64,000 nt of DNA from contig NZ_CP150901.1 in assembly GCF_038050405.1 (NCBI RefSeq), positions 868,001 through 932,000 of the forward strand, read 5' to 3'. The notes beneath the pieces were generated by a model. That model was given only the letters and a program-made list of their open reading frames with translations. It was not told where the DNA came from and ran no database searches. Position 1 is the stretch's first letter; each line of letters starts with the position of its first letter. The stretch is from Paraburkholderia sp. IMGN_8. GTDB lineage: Bacteria; Pseudomonadota; Gammaproteobacteria; Burkholderiales; Burkholderiaceae. Below, in pieces: positions 1-8,814 of the stretch. Both the position numbers and the translations under genes were made by a program.

Positions 1-598
1 GCCCGATGGGATCGTCGCGGTCGAGTTGCGCGAGCAGATCGGCGGGCGAATGCCGCAACTCTTCTTCCGCTAGTGCGCGAACGCGGGATTCATCGAGCAG
101 TCCCAGAAAAAGCCGGCCCGTCGCTGACCACAATAGCGACATGACCGACCCGGCGCGCACGTTCACCGTGACAGGCAGCCCCGGCTCCTCGAAGCGCACG
201 ATCGTCGGCCCCCGATTGCCCATCACGGCAATGAAGCAGGTGACTTCGAGGCTCTCTCTCAGTCGCACCAATGACGGCTCGGCAAGCCGGATCGGGTCGG
301 AGAGCCGCATGGCGGCGAGGCCGATGGCAAGACACTCCGTTCCCAGCACGTACTGCTGGGTACCCGGCTCCTGCGCCACCAGCGATTCTTCCATCAGGCT
401 CACCAAATAGCGGTGAACCTTCGCTGGACTCTCGCCGATATGCGATGCCAGCGCGGTGAGCGACGCGCGTCCGCCGATCGCCGCGAGACCCTTGAGTACG
501 ACCATGGCGGTCGACGCGGACTGGACGCGCTGACGGCGCTCGCGCTCTGGTGCGGCGAATCCTTCCCCGTTCGTTTCAAGTACTCGAGCTTTTTTCAT
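1..598 (-). CDS. IclR-family transcriptional regulator (3' end outside window)
   Basis: The reading frame opens at the ATG whose complement is at 596-598 and stays open for 199 codons to the left edge, so the C-terminus is missing. Residues about 30-80 form the winged helix-turn-helix of IclR proteins (ASLTALASHIGESPAKVHRY, then a short wing). The start of the effector domain follows, with a GTECLAIGLAA segment and a later VMGNRGPTIVRFEEPG stretch. IclR proteins bind small aromatic or organic acids and act on adjacent catabolic genes. This gene is divergent from the fused P450 and the aromatic-acid carrier, with TTACGC repeats in the shared intergenic region, so it probably controls them. The family call is firm; the effector is unknown. 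Confidence 0.88.
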   Translation of the reverse strand, partial: MKKARVLETNGEGFAAPERERRQRVQSASTAMVVLKGLAAIGGRASLTALASHIGESPAKVHRYLVSLMEESLVAQEPGTQQYVLGTECLAIGLAAMRLSDPIRLAEPSLVRLRESLEVTCFIAVMGNRGPTIVRFEEPGLPVTVNVRAGSVMSLLWSATGRLFLGLLDESRVRALAEEELRHSPADLLAQLDRDDPIG

Positions 599-662
599 GC
601 GTCCATTCTAGCGGGTGGCCAGCGCCGTCCGTCAGCGCCAACGCGTTTACCCTGGTAGTGAA

Positions 663-688
663 TTACGCATAGCGTACTATAGTTACGC
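663..688. promoter_or_regulatory. Candidate IclR operator between regulator and P450
   Basis: The perfect palindrome TACGC-ATA-GCGTA (664-676) lies in the divergent intergenic region. TTACGC occurs at 663-668 and again at 683-688, exactly 20 bp (two helical turns) apart. It sits just upstream of the P450 start at 716. Assignment to the IclR protein is by position only. Confidence 0.5.
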
Positions 689-715
689 AAATGGATGCGC
701 AGCGAGGAGACATGG

Positions 716-3061
716 ATGAGCGACGTCATTAACCCGGATCGCGCTTCGGCGTGCCCCTTCCACAACAGCGCGGGCGGCAGTATTCCGGCGACGCCAACGG
801 GTTGCCCGGTCAGCCGCCGCGCCGCGGAATTCGATCCGTTCGAAGACGGCTATCAGCAGGACCCGCCGGAATACGTGCGCTGGGCGCGCGAACAGGAGCC
901 GGTTTTCTACAGTCCGAAACTCGGCTATTGGGTCGTGACGCGATACGAGGACATCAAGGCGATCTTTCGCGACAACCTCACGTTCAGCCCGTCAATCGCC
1001 CTCGAGAAAATCACGCCGACGGGACCCGAGGCGAACGAGGTGCTGGCGTCATACGGCTATGCAATGAACCGCACGCTTGTGAACGAAGATGAGCCGGCAC
1101 ATATGCCTCGGCGTCGTGCGCTGATGGACCCGTTCACGCCGGAGGCGCTCAAGCATCACGAACCGATGGTGCGCCATCTCGCGCGCGAATATGTCGACCG
1201 GTTCATTGACGACGGCAAAGCCGACCTGGTCGATCAGATGCTGTGGGAGGTTCCGCTTACCGTTGCGCTGCATTTCCTCGGCGTGCCGGAAGAAGACATG
1301 GACACGTTGCGCAAGTACTCGATCGCGCATACGGTCAATACCTGGGGACGACCGAAGCCTGAAGAACAGGTCGAAGTCGCGCACGCGGTCGGCAAGTTCT
1401 GGCAGTTTGCCGGCAAGGTGCTGCACAAGATGCGTCAGGATCCGGATGGTCCAGGCTGGATGCAGTACGGCATTCGCAAGCAGAAGGAACTGCCCGATGT
1501 CGTCACCGATTCGTATCTGCATTCAATGATGATGGCCGGCATCGTGGCGGCGCACGAAACCACCGCGAACGCCACTGCGAACGCGATGAAGCTGCTGCTT
1601 CAGCATCCGCAAGCGTGGCGCGACATCTGCGAGGACCCGAGCCTGATACCGAATGCGGTCGAGGAGTGCTTGCGGCACAACGGCTCGGTCGCCGCGTGGC
1701 GGCGTCTGGCGACCCGAGACGTCACCGTCGGCGGCATCGACATTCCGGCGGGATCGAAGCTGCTGATCGTGACGTCGTCCGCGAATCACGACGAACGTCA
1801 GTTCGCCGACGCCGATCTTTTCGACATCCGCCGCGAGAACGCGAGCGACCAACTGACGTTCGGCTATGGTTCGCACCAGTGCATGGGCAAGAATCTCGCG
1901 CGCATGGAGATGCAGATTTTCCTGGAAGAGTTCACGCGCCGCTTGCCGCACATGCGCCTTGCCGAACAGCGCTTCACGTATGTGCCCAACACGTCGTTTC
2001 GCGGCCCGGAGCATCTGTTCATCGAATGGGACCCCGCGCTCAATCCCGAGCGCACCGATCCTTCGGTGTTGCGACCTCGGGACGCTGTGCGTATCGGCGA
2101 GCCGTCCGCGCATGCGATCAGCCGTGCCGTTGTAGTCACATCGGTGACCTACGCCGGCGCGGACATCGTTCGCGTCAAGCTCGCGTCACCTGACGGCCGC
2201 CCGCTTCCTCGATGGACGCCGGGCTCACATATCGATGTCGAATGTGGCAACACGGGCATCTCGCGGCAATACTCGCTGTGCGGCGATCCAGACGATGCAG
2301 GCTCGTTCGAGATTGCGGTGCTTCGAGAGCCACATGGGCGGGGCTGCTCCGAGTGGGTCCACAACAATGTCAAGGCTGGCGCACTGCTGCGCATACGTGG
2401 ACCGCGCAATCACTTCCGGCTCGATGAAACAGCAAAGAAGGTCATTCTGATCGCGGGCGGCATCGGCATCACGCCGATCAGCGCCATGGTCCGGCGCGCG
2501 AAAGCGCTGGGCCTCGACTATGAACTGCATTTCAGCGGACGCACGCGCGTGTCGATGGCGCTGCTCGACGAACTCGCAACACTGCACGGCGACCGTATGC
2601 GCGTGTACGTGTCCGATGAAGGCACGCGCAACGACTTCAGCGCACTGCAGATTGCCGACGGAACTCAGGTGTATGCGTGCGGCCCGGCGCGCATGCTTGA
2701 AGCGTTGCAACGCGCATCCGCAGCCTGGCCAGATGACACGCTCAAGGTCGAGCATTTCGAATCGACGATCGGCACGCCCGATCCGGACAAGGAGCACGCG
2801 TTCGAAGTCCAACTGAAGGATTCGGGGCTCGTCGTGATGGTGCCGGCCGATCAGACACTGCTTGCCGCGCTGCGCAGGGCGAATGTCGACGTACAGAGCG
2901 ATTGCGAGGAAGGTCTGTGCGGCTCATGCGAAGTGCGCGTGCTGGCAGGCGAAGTCGATCATCGCGATGTCGTGCTGACCAGAGGCGAGCGGCAATCGAA
3001 TACACGGATGATGACCTGCTGCTCGCGCGCGAAGGGCAGGAAGCTCGTGCTGGAACTTTGA
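716..3061 (+). CDS. Self-sufficient cytochrome P450 fused to FMN/2Fe-2S reductase (CYP116B type)
   Basis: A 781-residue single-chain monooxygenase. The N-terminal ~440 residues are a P450: I-helix AAHETT near residue 277 and the haem loop FGYGSHQCMGKN with the cysteine ligand near 389. A phthalate-dioxygenase-reductase-like module follows: FMN site RQYSL near 516, NAD(P)H site AGGIGITP near 581, and a C-terminal plant-type ferredoxin with CEEGLCGSC near 732-740 plus a late cysteine near 768. This order, with no separate redox partners, is that of the CYP116B family, which hydroxylates or O-dealkylates small aromatics. ATG 716 is preferred over an in-frame ATG at 695 because GAGGAG (703-708) lies 7 bases upstream of it. 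The aromatic-acid symporter follows 80 bp downstream. The substrate is not readable from the sequence. Confidence 0.93.
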   Translation: MSDVINPDRASACPFHNSAGGSIPATPTGCPVSRRAAEFDPFEDGYQQDPPEYVRWAREQEPVFYSPKLGYWVVTRYEDIKAIFRDNLTFSPSIALEKITPTGPEANEVLASYGYAMNRTLVNEDEPAHMPRRRALMDPFTPEALKHHEPMVRHLAREYVDRFIDDGKADLVDQMLWEVPLTVALHFLGVPEEDMDTLRKYSIAHTVNTWGRPKPEEQVEVAHAVGKFWQFAGKVLHKMRQDPDGPGWMQYGIRKQKELPDVVTDSYLHSMMMAGIVAAHETTANATANAMKLLLQHPQAWRDICEDPSLIPNAVEECLRHNGSVAAWRRLATRDVTVGGIDIPAGSKLLIVTSSANHDERQFADADLFDIRRENASDQLTFGYGSHQCMGKNLARMEMQIFLEEFTRRLPHMRLAEQRFTYVPNTSFRGPEHLFIEWDPALNPERTDPSVLRPRDAVRIGEPSAHAISRAVVVTSVTYAGADIVRVKLASPDGRPLPRWTPGSHIDVECGNTGISRQYSLCGDPDDAGSFEIAVLREPHGRGCSEWVHNNVKAGALLRIRGPRNHFRLDETAKKVILIAGGIGITPISAMVRRAKALGLDYELHFSGRTRVSMALLDELATLHGDRMRVYVSDEGTRNDFSALQIADGTQVYACGPARMLEALQRASAAWPDDTLKVEHFESTIGTPDPDKEHAFEVQLKDSGLVVMVPADQTLLAALRRANVDVQSDCEEGLCGSCEVRVLAGEVDHRDVVLTRGERQSNTRMMTCCSRAKGRKLVLEL

Positions 3062-3141
3062 CGCTGTACACACTTTAAACGCCAGGCCGCCACGCAGCAC
3101 CGACTGCAGACGAGAGCGGTTGGTTCTTCAGGAGATGAGCA

Positions 3142-4497
3142 ATGAGTACGAAGGTGCATGTAAACGCATTGGTCGATGATGGCCGATTCGGCCTGTATCA
3201 GTTGATGGTTGTGGTGCTATGCGCGGTGTGCCTTGTCATGGACGGATTCGACGTGCAGGCGATGGGCTACGTCGCGCCCGTCGTGATCCGCGAATGGGGC
3301 ATTGCAAAAGAAACGCTGGCGCCTGTCTTCGGCGCAGGGCTGTTCGGTATGCTGGTCGGCTCGCTCGCGTTTAGCACGCTTGCCGACCGGGTCGGCCGCC
3401 GCCCCGTGTTGATCGCCGCGACGTTCTTTTTCTCGGTATGCATGTTCGCGACCGGCTTTTCGCATTCGATCCGAGAACTGGTCGTCTGGCGCTTTGCGGC
3501 TGGCCTCGGTCTCGGCTGCATCATGCCGAATGCGATGGCATTGGCGGGGGAATACAGTCCGCGGCGGATCCGGGTCACGCTGATGATGATCGTTTCCTGC
3601 GGTTTCACGATCGGCGGTGTCATCGGTGGGCTGATCACTGCGGCGTTGATCCCGAATTTCGGCTGGCGTTCGGTGTTTTTCGTCGGCGGCGCGATTCCGT
3701 TCGCGCTCGGCGTGCTGATGTGGGCGGCGTTGCCCGAGTCGATCCAGTTCCTGATTTTCCGCAAAGGTGATGCTACCCGTATTCGTCGCGGACTTGCGAA
3801 GATCGCGCCTGCTGCTGACGTGCCGTCCGATGCGGTGTTCGAGGTCAGCGAACAGAAACCGAAGGGTGTGCCGTTCGTCGAACTCTTCAAGGACGGCCGG
3901 ACGCGTGTCACGCTGCTGCTGTGGATCGTCAACTTCGCGAACCTGCTCGACATGTACTTCCTGTCGAACTGGTTGCCGACGGTGATTCGCGAAACCGGCT
4001 ATTCGACATCGACCGCGGTCTATGCAGGCACTGCGCTGTGGGGTGGCGGCGTAATCGGCACGCTCGCGCTGGGTCACATCATCGATCGCGTCGGCTTTAC
4101 CCGCGTGCTGGCAACGACCTTTCTGCTCGCGATCGTCGCAACTGCCGCGATCGGCAATCCGCGCGTGCTGGTCTCCGTGGGCGCGCTTTTTATTGCAATC
4201 TTCCTGACTGGCTTTTCGATTATCGGCGGACAGCCTGCGCTTAATGCGCTCGCAGCGACTTACTACCCGACAGCGTTGCGGTCCACGGGTATCGGCTGGA
4301 GTCTTGGCGTCGGCCGGGTGGGCTCGGTAGTAGGTCCGGTGCTGGGTGGCGCCTTGATGCATCTTCAGTGGTCGTCGGCGTCGCTGTTCGTTGCCGCAGC
4401 TGTGCCGGCGGCCATCTCGATGCTCGGTGTGCTTTGCATTCACCTGTCGATGCGTGGCGGCGCGCATGCGCATGGGGTCACGCGTGCTTTCCAGTAA
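3142..4497 (+). CDS. MFS transporter, aromatic acid:H+ symporter (AAHS) family
   Basis: A 451-residue, 12-helix inner-membrane carrier. TM1 carries the DGFDVQAMGY motif typical of the AAHS group (PcaK/BenK/MhpT relatives), and the TM2-3 loop has the MFS signature LADRVGRRP. An AGGAG ribosome site lies 8 bases before ATG 3142. It follows the fused P450 in the same direction with an 80-bp gap, so the two are probably co-transcribed and the carrier probably imports the P450 substrate or a related aromatic acid. The specific ligand is unknown. Confidence 0.88.
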   Translation: MSTKVHVNALVDDGRFGLYQLMVVVLCAVCLVMDGFDVQAMGYVAPVVIREWGIAKETLAPVFGAGLFGMLVGSLAFSTLADRVGRRPVLIAATFFFSVCMFATGFSHSIRELVVWRFAAGLGLGCIMPNAMALAGEYSPRRIRVTLMMIVSCGFTIGGVIGGLITAALIPNFGWRSVFFVGGAIPFALGVLMWAALPESIQFLIFRKGDATRIRRGLAKIAPAADVPSDAVFEVSEQKPKGVPFVELFKDGRTRVTLLLWIVNFANLLDMYFLSNWLPTVIRETGYSTSTAVYAGTALWGGGVIGTLALGHIIDRVGFTRVLATTFLLAIVATAAIGNPRVLVSVGALFIAIFLTGFSIIGGQPALNALAATYYPTALRSTGIGWSLGVGRVGSVVGPVLGGALMHLQWSSASLFVAAAVPAAISMLGVLCIHLSMRGGAHAHGVTRAFQ

Positions 4498-4970
4498 GCT
4501 CGGCTTGCGCAGCGCATATCGGGTCCACGATTAAAGTGTCGGCCTGGGCAGGCGGCGCTGCGCATCAGTGAAGGCTCCGCAACCCTGACGTTCGCGACAC
4601 TGCCAACTTCGTCACTCACTGTCTCTCTGGCGAATCTGTCGCCGACCGGCTGTCGAGCGCGATGTGTAACCCAATCAAACCAGAAGTTGACATGTCCGCA
4701 ATATAACGGAAAGCGGTCAATCGGCTATGCGACGCGACAGGCTGCTCTGGGTCGACAAGAGGCGTTCGACTTTTTCTATAGCGGCCGTTCGCAACAACGT
4801 CTGTCATGCTCGGACGAACGACTGCTTCATTCGACATTTGCCGCGCGACCTAGGCAGTCGGCTTGCGCTCGGACAGAACGCGCAAAGCCTTGGAGTGACC
4901 TTATTCGCGGTCTCACATCAACGCGAAAAGAAAAAGCATTATCGGGTTGGGATATGAGGTTTAACGGGCT
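4498..4970. other. Gene-free gap
   Basis: This lies between the convergent ends of the AAHS carrier and the LysR gene. Short open frames exist on both strands but none has a ribosome site or a recognisable domain. No terminator hairpin with a T tract was seen. Confidence 0.5.
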
Positions 4971-5870
4971 CTATAGCCGAAGAGCCTTCATCGCATGATG
5001 TGTTTCAAACAGCAACGCTTCCGCGAGTCGCGTCAGAGGGCGGTCTTTCGAGGAAATCGCCCAGGCGTCGATCGTGTTCTTCGGCCGAAACGGCAGCGCG
5101 ACAATCTGCTGCTGACCGGTATGTGCGATGGCCGACAGTGCATCGACCACCGCGACACCGGCGCCGGCGCCTACCAGCCTGCACGCGGTTTCCGAATAGC
5201 GTGTCTCGACAGCCACGCGGTACGGCACGCCGGCGTCGCGGAATGCCGCGGCAATCAGCGTACTGACGCGCGCCAGACGCGACAATCCGATCAGCGGATA
5301 CGGCTCGAGATCGGCCGGCACGACACGTTTGCGCCGCGCAAGCGGATGTCCATGGGGCACGACGCAAACCATCTCGATCGACGCGATCTTCACCATCTTC
5401 AGCGCCTGGTCAAGCTCGGGTTCGAGCGCCATCGCCAGGCCGAAATCGGCCGCCAGCGCTTCAACGCTTTCGATCACCTTGAATGAATCGACGACGTCGC
5501 AAAACACCTTTACGTCGGGTTTGCCGATGATGAAACGCCGAATTGCCTGCGGAAGTATCGAGTGACCGAGCTGCGGCGTGGCGCTCACGCGCACATGTCC
5601 GAGGCGGTTCTCCTTGATGTCCTCGACGGTCTGGTCGAGAGCCTCGGAATACATGAACATGGCTTCTGACGCGCTGAACAGCAGCTTCGCCTCCTCGCGC
5701 GGGACCAGTCGGTTCCCCACGCGATTGAAGAGCGGGAATCCAAGTTCCGATTCAAGTTGGCCGAGCGCAGTGCTGACAGCCGGCTGCGAGATCCCGAGCA
5801 CGCGGCTAGCACCGACCGTGGTCTGCGACGTCATGACGGCCCTGAAGATACCCAGCAGTCTCGTGTTCAC
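4971..5870 (-). CDS. LysR-family transcriptional regulator
   Basis: A 299-residue LysR protein. The N-terminal helix-turn-helix (residues about 15-60) reads TTVGASRVLGISQPAVSTAL followed by LESELGFPLFNRVGNRLVP. A type 2 periplasmic-binding-like effector domain follows from about 90. It is divergent from the ACS carrier at 6009. A CAATA-N6-TATTG inverted repeat lies in the intergenic region, where LysR proteins normally bind. It probably activates the carrier-allA-deacetylase-amidase genes in response to a purine or ureide intermediate; that link is inferred from position. Confidence 0.92.
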   Translation of the reverse strand: MNTRLLGIFRAVMTSQTTVGASRVLGISQPAVSTALGQLESELGFPLFNRVGNRLVPREEAKLLFSASEAMFMYSEALDQTVEDIKENRLGHVRVSATPQLGHSILPQAIRRFIIGKPDVKVFCDVVDSFKVIESVEALAADFGLAMALEPELDQALKMVKIASIEMVCVVPHGHPLARRKRVVPADLEPYPLIGLSRLARVSTLIAAAFRDAGVPYRVAVETRYSETACRLVGAGAGVAVVDALSAIAHTGQQQIVALPFRPKNTIDAWAISSKDRPLTRLAEALLFETHHAMKALRL

Positions 5871-5903
5871 AATAATCTCTTCTTATAGGGTGTGAATAAT
5901 TTT

Positions 5904-5919
5904 CAATAGTTGCTTATTG
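5904..5919. promoter_or_regulatory. Candidate LysR binding site
   Basis: CAATA-GTTGCT-TATTG is a perfect 5+6+5 inverted repeat in the LysR/MFS divergent region. It sits 34 bp from the regulator start and contains the ATA-N6-TAT core common in LysR boxes. The surrounding 50 bp are AT-rich compared with the genes. Confidence 0.5.
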
Positions 5920-6008
5920 TAAGGCCGCTTTTGATAATGCCAGTTATCGCATACCGAAGACCGGATGCGCGCCGTGACGGCACAACCCCCTCAGACCGAG
6001 ACACCCCA

Positions 6009-7340
6009 ATGAATACAGTCGCAAGCGCCAACGTTTCCGGTGTCGAACAAGCGGTCATGACAAAGGTGGCATGGAGAATCCTGCCTTTCCTGATGCTGCT
6101 TTACTTCGTCGCGTTCGTCGACCGGGTCAATATCGCCTTCGCGTCGCTGCAGATGAACGCGGACGTCGGGCTGTCGAGCGTTGCTTACGGAATCGGGGCG
6201 AGTGCGTTTTTCGTCAGCTATTTTCTGTTCGAGGTGCCAAGCAACTTCGTACTTTCGAAGGTCGGCCCAAGAAGATGGATCGCACGCATCCTGATGACCT
6301 GGGGGCTGGTCTCCGGCGCCATGATGTTCGTATCGGGCGAGAAGAGCTTCTATGTATTGCGCTTCCTGCTTGGCATGGCAGAAGCAGGTTTCTTTCCGGG
6401 CATTGTGGTTTACCTGAGCCGATGGTTCACCGCGAGTTACCGGGGACGGGTCACAGGCATTTTCATCGTTGCAATCCCACTGTCGGGCCTGATCGGCGGT
6501 CCGATTTCCGGGCTGATCCTCGACGGCATGAACGGCGTGTCTGGCCTGCGCGGCTGGCAATGGATGTTTCTACTGGAAGCCACGCCCGCGGTAGCACTCG
6601 GCATCGGTTGCCTATGGTGGCTGGCCGATCACCCCGCGGACGTGGCCTGGCTGAGCCCTGACCAAAAGGACAGGTTGGAGCGCATGCTCGAGAGCGAGCG
6701 TCGCGCACTCGACTCGGAGGCGCGCTATCCGTTGTCAGCGGCGTTCGCGAACCGCGCTGTCTTGCTGCTTGCGGGCACGCTGTTTTGCATCGTATTTGGT
6801 ACGACCGGCATCGCGTTCTTCCTACCGCAGATCATCAAAAGTTTTGGCTATAGCAATACGGCAGTTGGTTTTCTGAGCGCCGTACCGTATCTCGCTGGCG
6901 TGATCGCAATGGTGTCATGGGCGCGCCATTCCGATACCCATCGCGAACGCGTCGCGCATCTGGCCACGGCGACGCTGTTCGGTGCGCTCGGTTTCATTGC
7001 TCTCGCGTTCCTGTTGCACGTGCACTGGGCCGCCATGATCGCTCTCTGCTTCGCGGCGATGGGCGTCTATGCTTCCAACGCACTGCTATGGACACTGCCT
7101 TCCGAATTGATGACCGGTACAGCGGCAGCCGTGGCAATTGGCGTCATTAATTCACTGGCTAACCTGTCCGGTGTGATCGCGCCCAGCCTGCTGGGATGGA
7201 GTCGCCAGGTCAGCGGTGGATTCGCGCTGCCGGCGTGGATTTTTGCGGGATTTTTAATCTTGGGAACCGTGCTAACGGTACTCTTCAGTTGCACACCGAT
7301 GTTCACTGCATCGCGACGTGCTTTAGGGAAGGCAGTTTGA
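6009..7340 (+). CDS. MFS transporter, anion:cation symporter (ACS) family
   Basis: A 443-residue, 12-helix inner-membrane carrier. The N-terminal pattern WRILPFLMLLYFVAFVDRVN followed by FEVPSNFVLSKVGPRRWIAR is the ACS signature shared by carriers of organic anions such as allantoate, phthalate and sugar acids. ATG 6009 is chosen over the upstream in-frame start at 5910 because the extra 33 residues are not family-like and overlap the LysR operator. It is followed 1 bp later by the AllA-like gene, so it is the first gene of that operon and probably imports its substrate, perhaps allantoin/allantoate or a related ureide. Confidence 0.88.
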   Translation: MNTVASANVSGVEQAVMTKVAWRILPFLMLLYFVAFVDRVNIAFASLQMNADVGLSSVAYGIGASAFFVSYFLFEVPSNFVLSKVGPRRWIARILMTWGLVSGAMMFVSGEKSFYVLRFLLGMAEAGFFPGIVVYLSRWFTASYRGRVTGIFIVAIPLSGLIGGPISGLILDGMNGVSGLRGWQWMFLLEATPAVALGIGCLWWLADHPADVAWLSPDQKDRLERMLESERRALDSEARYPLSAAFANRAVLLLAGTLFCIVFGTTGIAFFLPQIIKSFGYSNTAVGFLSAVPYLAGVIAMVSWARHSDTHRERVAHLATATLFGALGFIALAFLLHVHWAAMIALCFAAMGVYASNALLWTLPSELMTGTAAAVAIGVINSLANLSGVIAPSLLGWSRQVSGGFALPAWIFAGFLILGTVLTVLFSCTPMFTASRRALGKAV

Positions 7341-7341
7341 T

Positions 7342-7836
7342 ATGACGACGGCAGGCGCAGCACCGTACATCGAAGTAAAGCCATTAAGCGCGAACGCGTT
7401 CGACGTATATGGCGAAGTTCTCGAGAACAAGACTGAACAGCGACGGCGCGATTTCTCGATGCCGTTTGCCGGACTCGACACCGGCACTACTCCGCGTTTG
7501 TGGATTAACCGCTTGCAGCCGAGCCGCACTCGTTCAATCGCAATCGATACGATGGAATGCCATCCGCACTCGCATCAGACCTTTATTCCGATGCGCGAGG
7601 TTCCATACCTGATCGCGGTTGCACTACCCGGCGAAGACGGCCTTCCCGACCTCGCCACGCTCTCCGCTTTTATCAGTGGCGGCGGCCAGGGCGTGTGCTA
7701 TCGACGCTCGGTCTGGCACTTCGCGTTTACATCGCTCGACGACGTCAATGAGGTAGCGGTGATCATGGCGGAGAGCGGCCGCAGCGATGACACCGTCGTA
7801 ACGAGACTGGCCGAGCCTGTTATGGTCGCGCTATAG
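7342..7836 (+). CDS. allA: Ureidoglycolate lyase (AllA family)
   Basis: A 164-residue protein of the AllA cupin family, which splits ureidoglycolate into glyoxylate and urea at the end of allantoin breakdown. Family blocks seen are ECHPHSHQTFIPM near residue 75 and GVCYRRSVWHFAFTSLDD near 120, and the length is normal. ATG 7342 is one base after the carrier's stop. Context (ACS carrier, PuuE-like deacetylase, amidase) supports a ureide pathway. The exact substrate could be a close analogue of ureidoglycolate. Confidence 0.87.
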   Translation: MTTAGAAPYIEVKPLSANAFDVYGEVLENKTEQRRRDFSMPFAGLDTGTTPRLWINRLQPSRTRSIAIDTMECHPHSHQTFIPMREVPYLIAVALPGEDGLPDLATLSAFISGGGQGVCYRRSVWHFAFTSLDDVNEVAVIMAESGRSDDTVVTRLAEPVMVAL

Positions 7837-7850
7837 AGCAGGAGCACACA

Positions 7851-8777
7851 ATGGACGGCAAATACGATCACCTGGAACGGAACTTCACCGGCTATGGACC
7901 CCGGCCGCCCAACCCCCGGTGGCCCAACGACGCCCGACTCGCAGTCAATATAGTCATCAACTATGAGGAAGGCGCGGAAGCGTCCTTCCCTGATGGCGAC
8001 GGCCACTCTGAAAGTGGCCTGGCCGAAGGAGGGGCGGGCGGCTTCGAAGGCCGCGATCTCGCCGCCGAGTCGATGTTCGAGTACGGCAGCCGGGTGGGCA
8101 TTTGGCGCGTGCTGCGCCTGCTGGAGGAGCGCAGCTTGCCCGCCACCGCGTTCGCCTGCGCGCAGGCGCTGGAGCGCAATTCGGAATTCGCGCAGGTAAT
8201 CCGCGATGGCGACATCGACGTGTGCAGTCACGGTCGGCGCTGGGTGCGGGCACAAAATCTCACTGAAGAGCAGGAAGCTCAGGAAATCAGGCGTGCCTTC
8301 GAGTCTATTACTCGCACCACGGGACGGCCACCAGCGGGTTGGTATTGCCGTTATGCGCCCACCGTTCATACTCGCAAGTTGCTGGTTGAGCATGGCGGAT
8401 TCATCTACGATTCCGACGCGTATAACGACGAACTCCCGTACTGGACGACGGTGCAACAGCAGCCGCATCTGGTGATTCCGTATAGCCTGACAAATAACGA
8501 CGTCAAATTCGCGCGCGGCGCGATGGCGACCGGGGACGACTTTTACACGTTCGTCAACGACGCGGTCGAGATGCTGTGCCGCGAAGGCGCTCAAGCGCCG
8601 AAGATGATGTCGATCGGGCTGCACATGCGTTTGATCGGCCATCCTGGCCGTGCCGCGGGACTCGAGCGTTTGCTCGATAGCCTTGCGCGGCGGGAGGATG
8701 TGTGGATGTGTCGCCGCATCGATATCGCGAATCACTGGTTGCAGGAACATCCTTTCAGCGCAGCAGGGCGGAGTTGA
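7851..8777 (+). CDS. Polysaccharide-deacetylase-fold hydrolase, allantoinase (PuuE)-like
   Basis: A 308-residue NodB-fold protein. The N-terminus (LERNFTGYGPRPPNPRWPND, then LAVNIVINYEEGAE) and the block AAESMFEYGSRVGIWRVLRL match the metal-independent allantoinase PuuE. Later blocks include DIDVCSHGRRW, GWYCRYAPTVHTRKLL and IGLHMRLIGHPGR. PuuE opens the hydantoin ring of allantoin. It lies 14 bp after allA with GAGCAGGAG just upstream of its ATG. The pairing with AllA fits ring opening and later glyoxylate release, but the specificity is not proven because related proteins act on other amides. Confidence 0.82.
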   Translation: MDGKYDHLERNFTGYGPRPPNPRWPNDARLAVNIVINYEEGAEASFPDGDGHSESGLAEGGAGGFEGRDLAAESMFEYGSRVGIWRVLRLLEERSLPATAFACAQALERNSEFAQVIRDGDIDVCSHGRRWVRAQNLTEEQEAQEIRRAFESITRTTGRPPAGWYCRYAPTVHTRKLLVEHGGFIYDSDAYNDELPYWTTVQQQPHLVIPYSLTNNDVKFARGAMATGDDFYTFVNDAVEMLCREGAQAPKMMSIGLHMRLIGHPGRAAGLERLLDSLARREDVWMCRRIDIANHWLQEHPFSAAGRS

Positions 8778-8814
8778 AGAAAGTGCAGTGCGGCCAACTG
8801 ATGACGATCCTGGA

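Noticed and set aside
3217..4473. Long minus-strand open frame (418 codons) opposite the AAHS carrier
   Set aside because: Arg/His/Gln/Asp-rich composition without domains is typical of the shadow of a GC-rich gene; the plus strand encodes a clear MFS protein.
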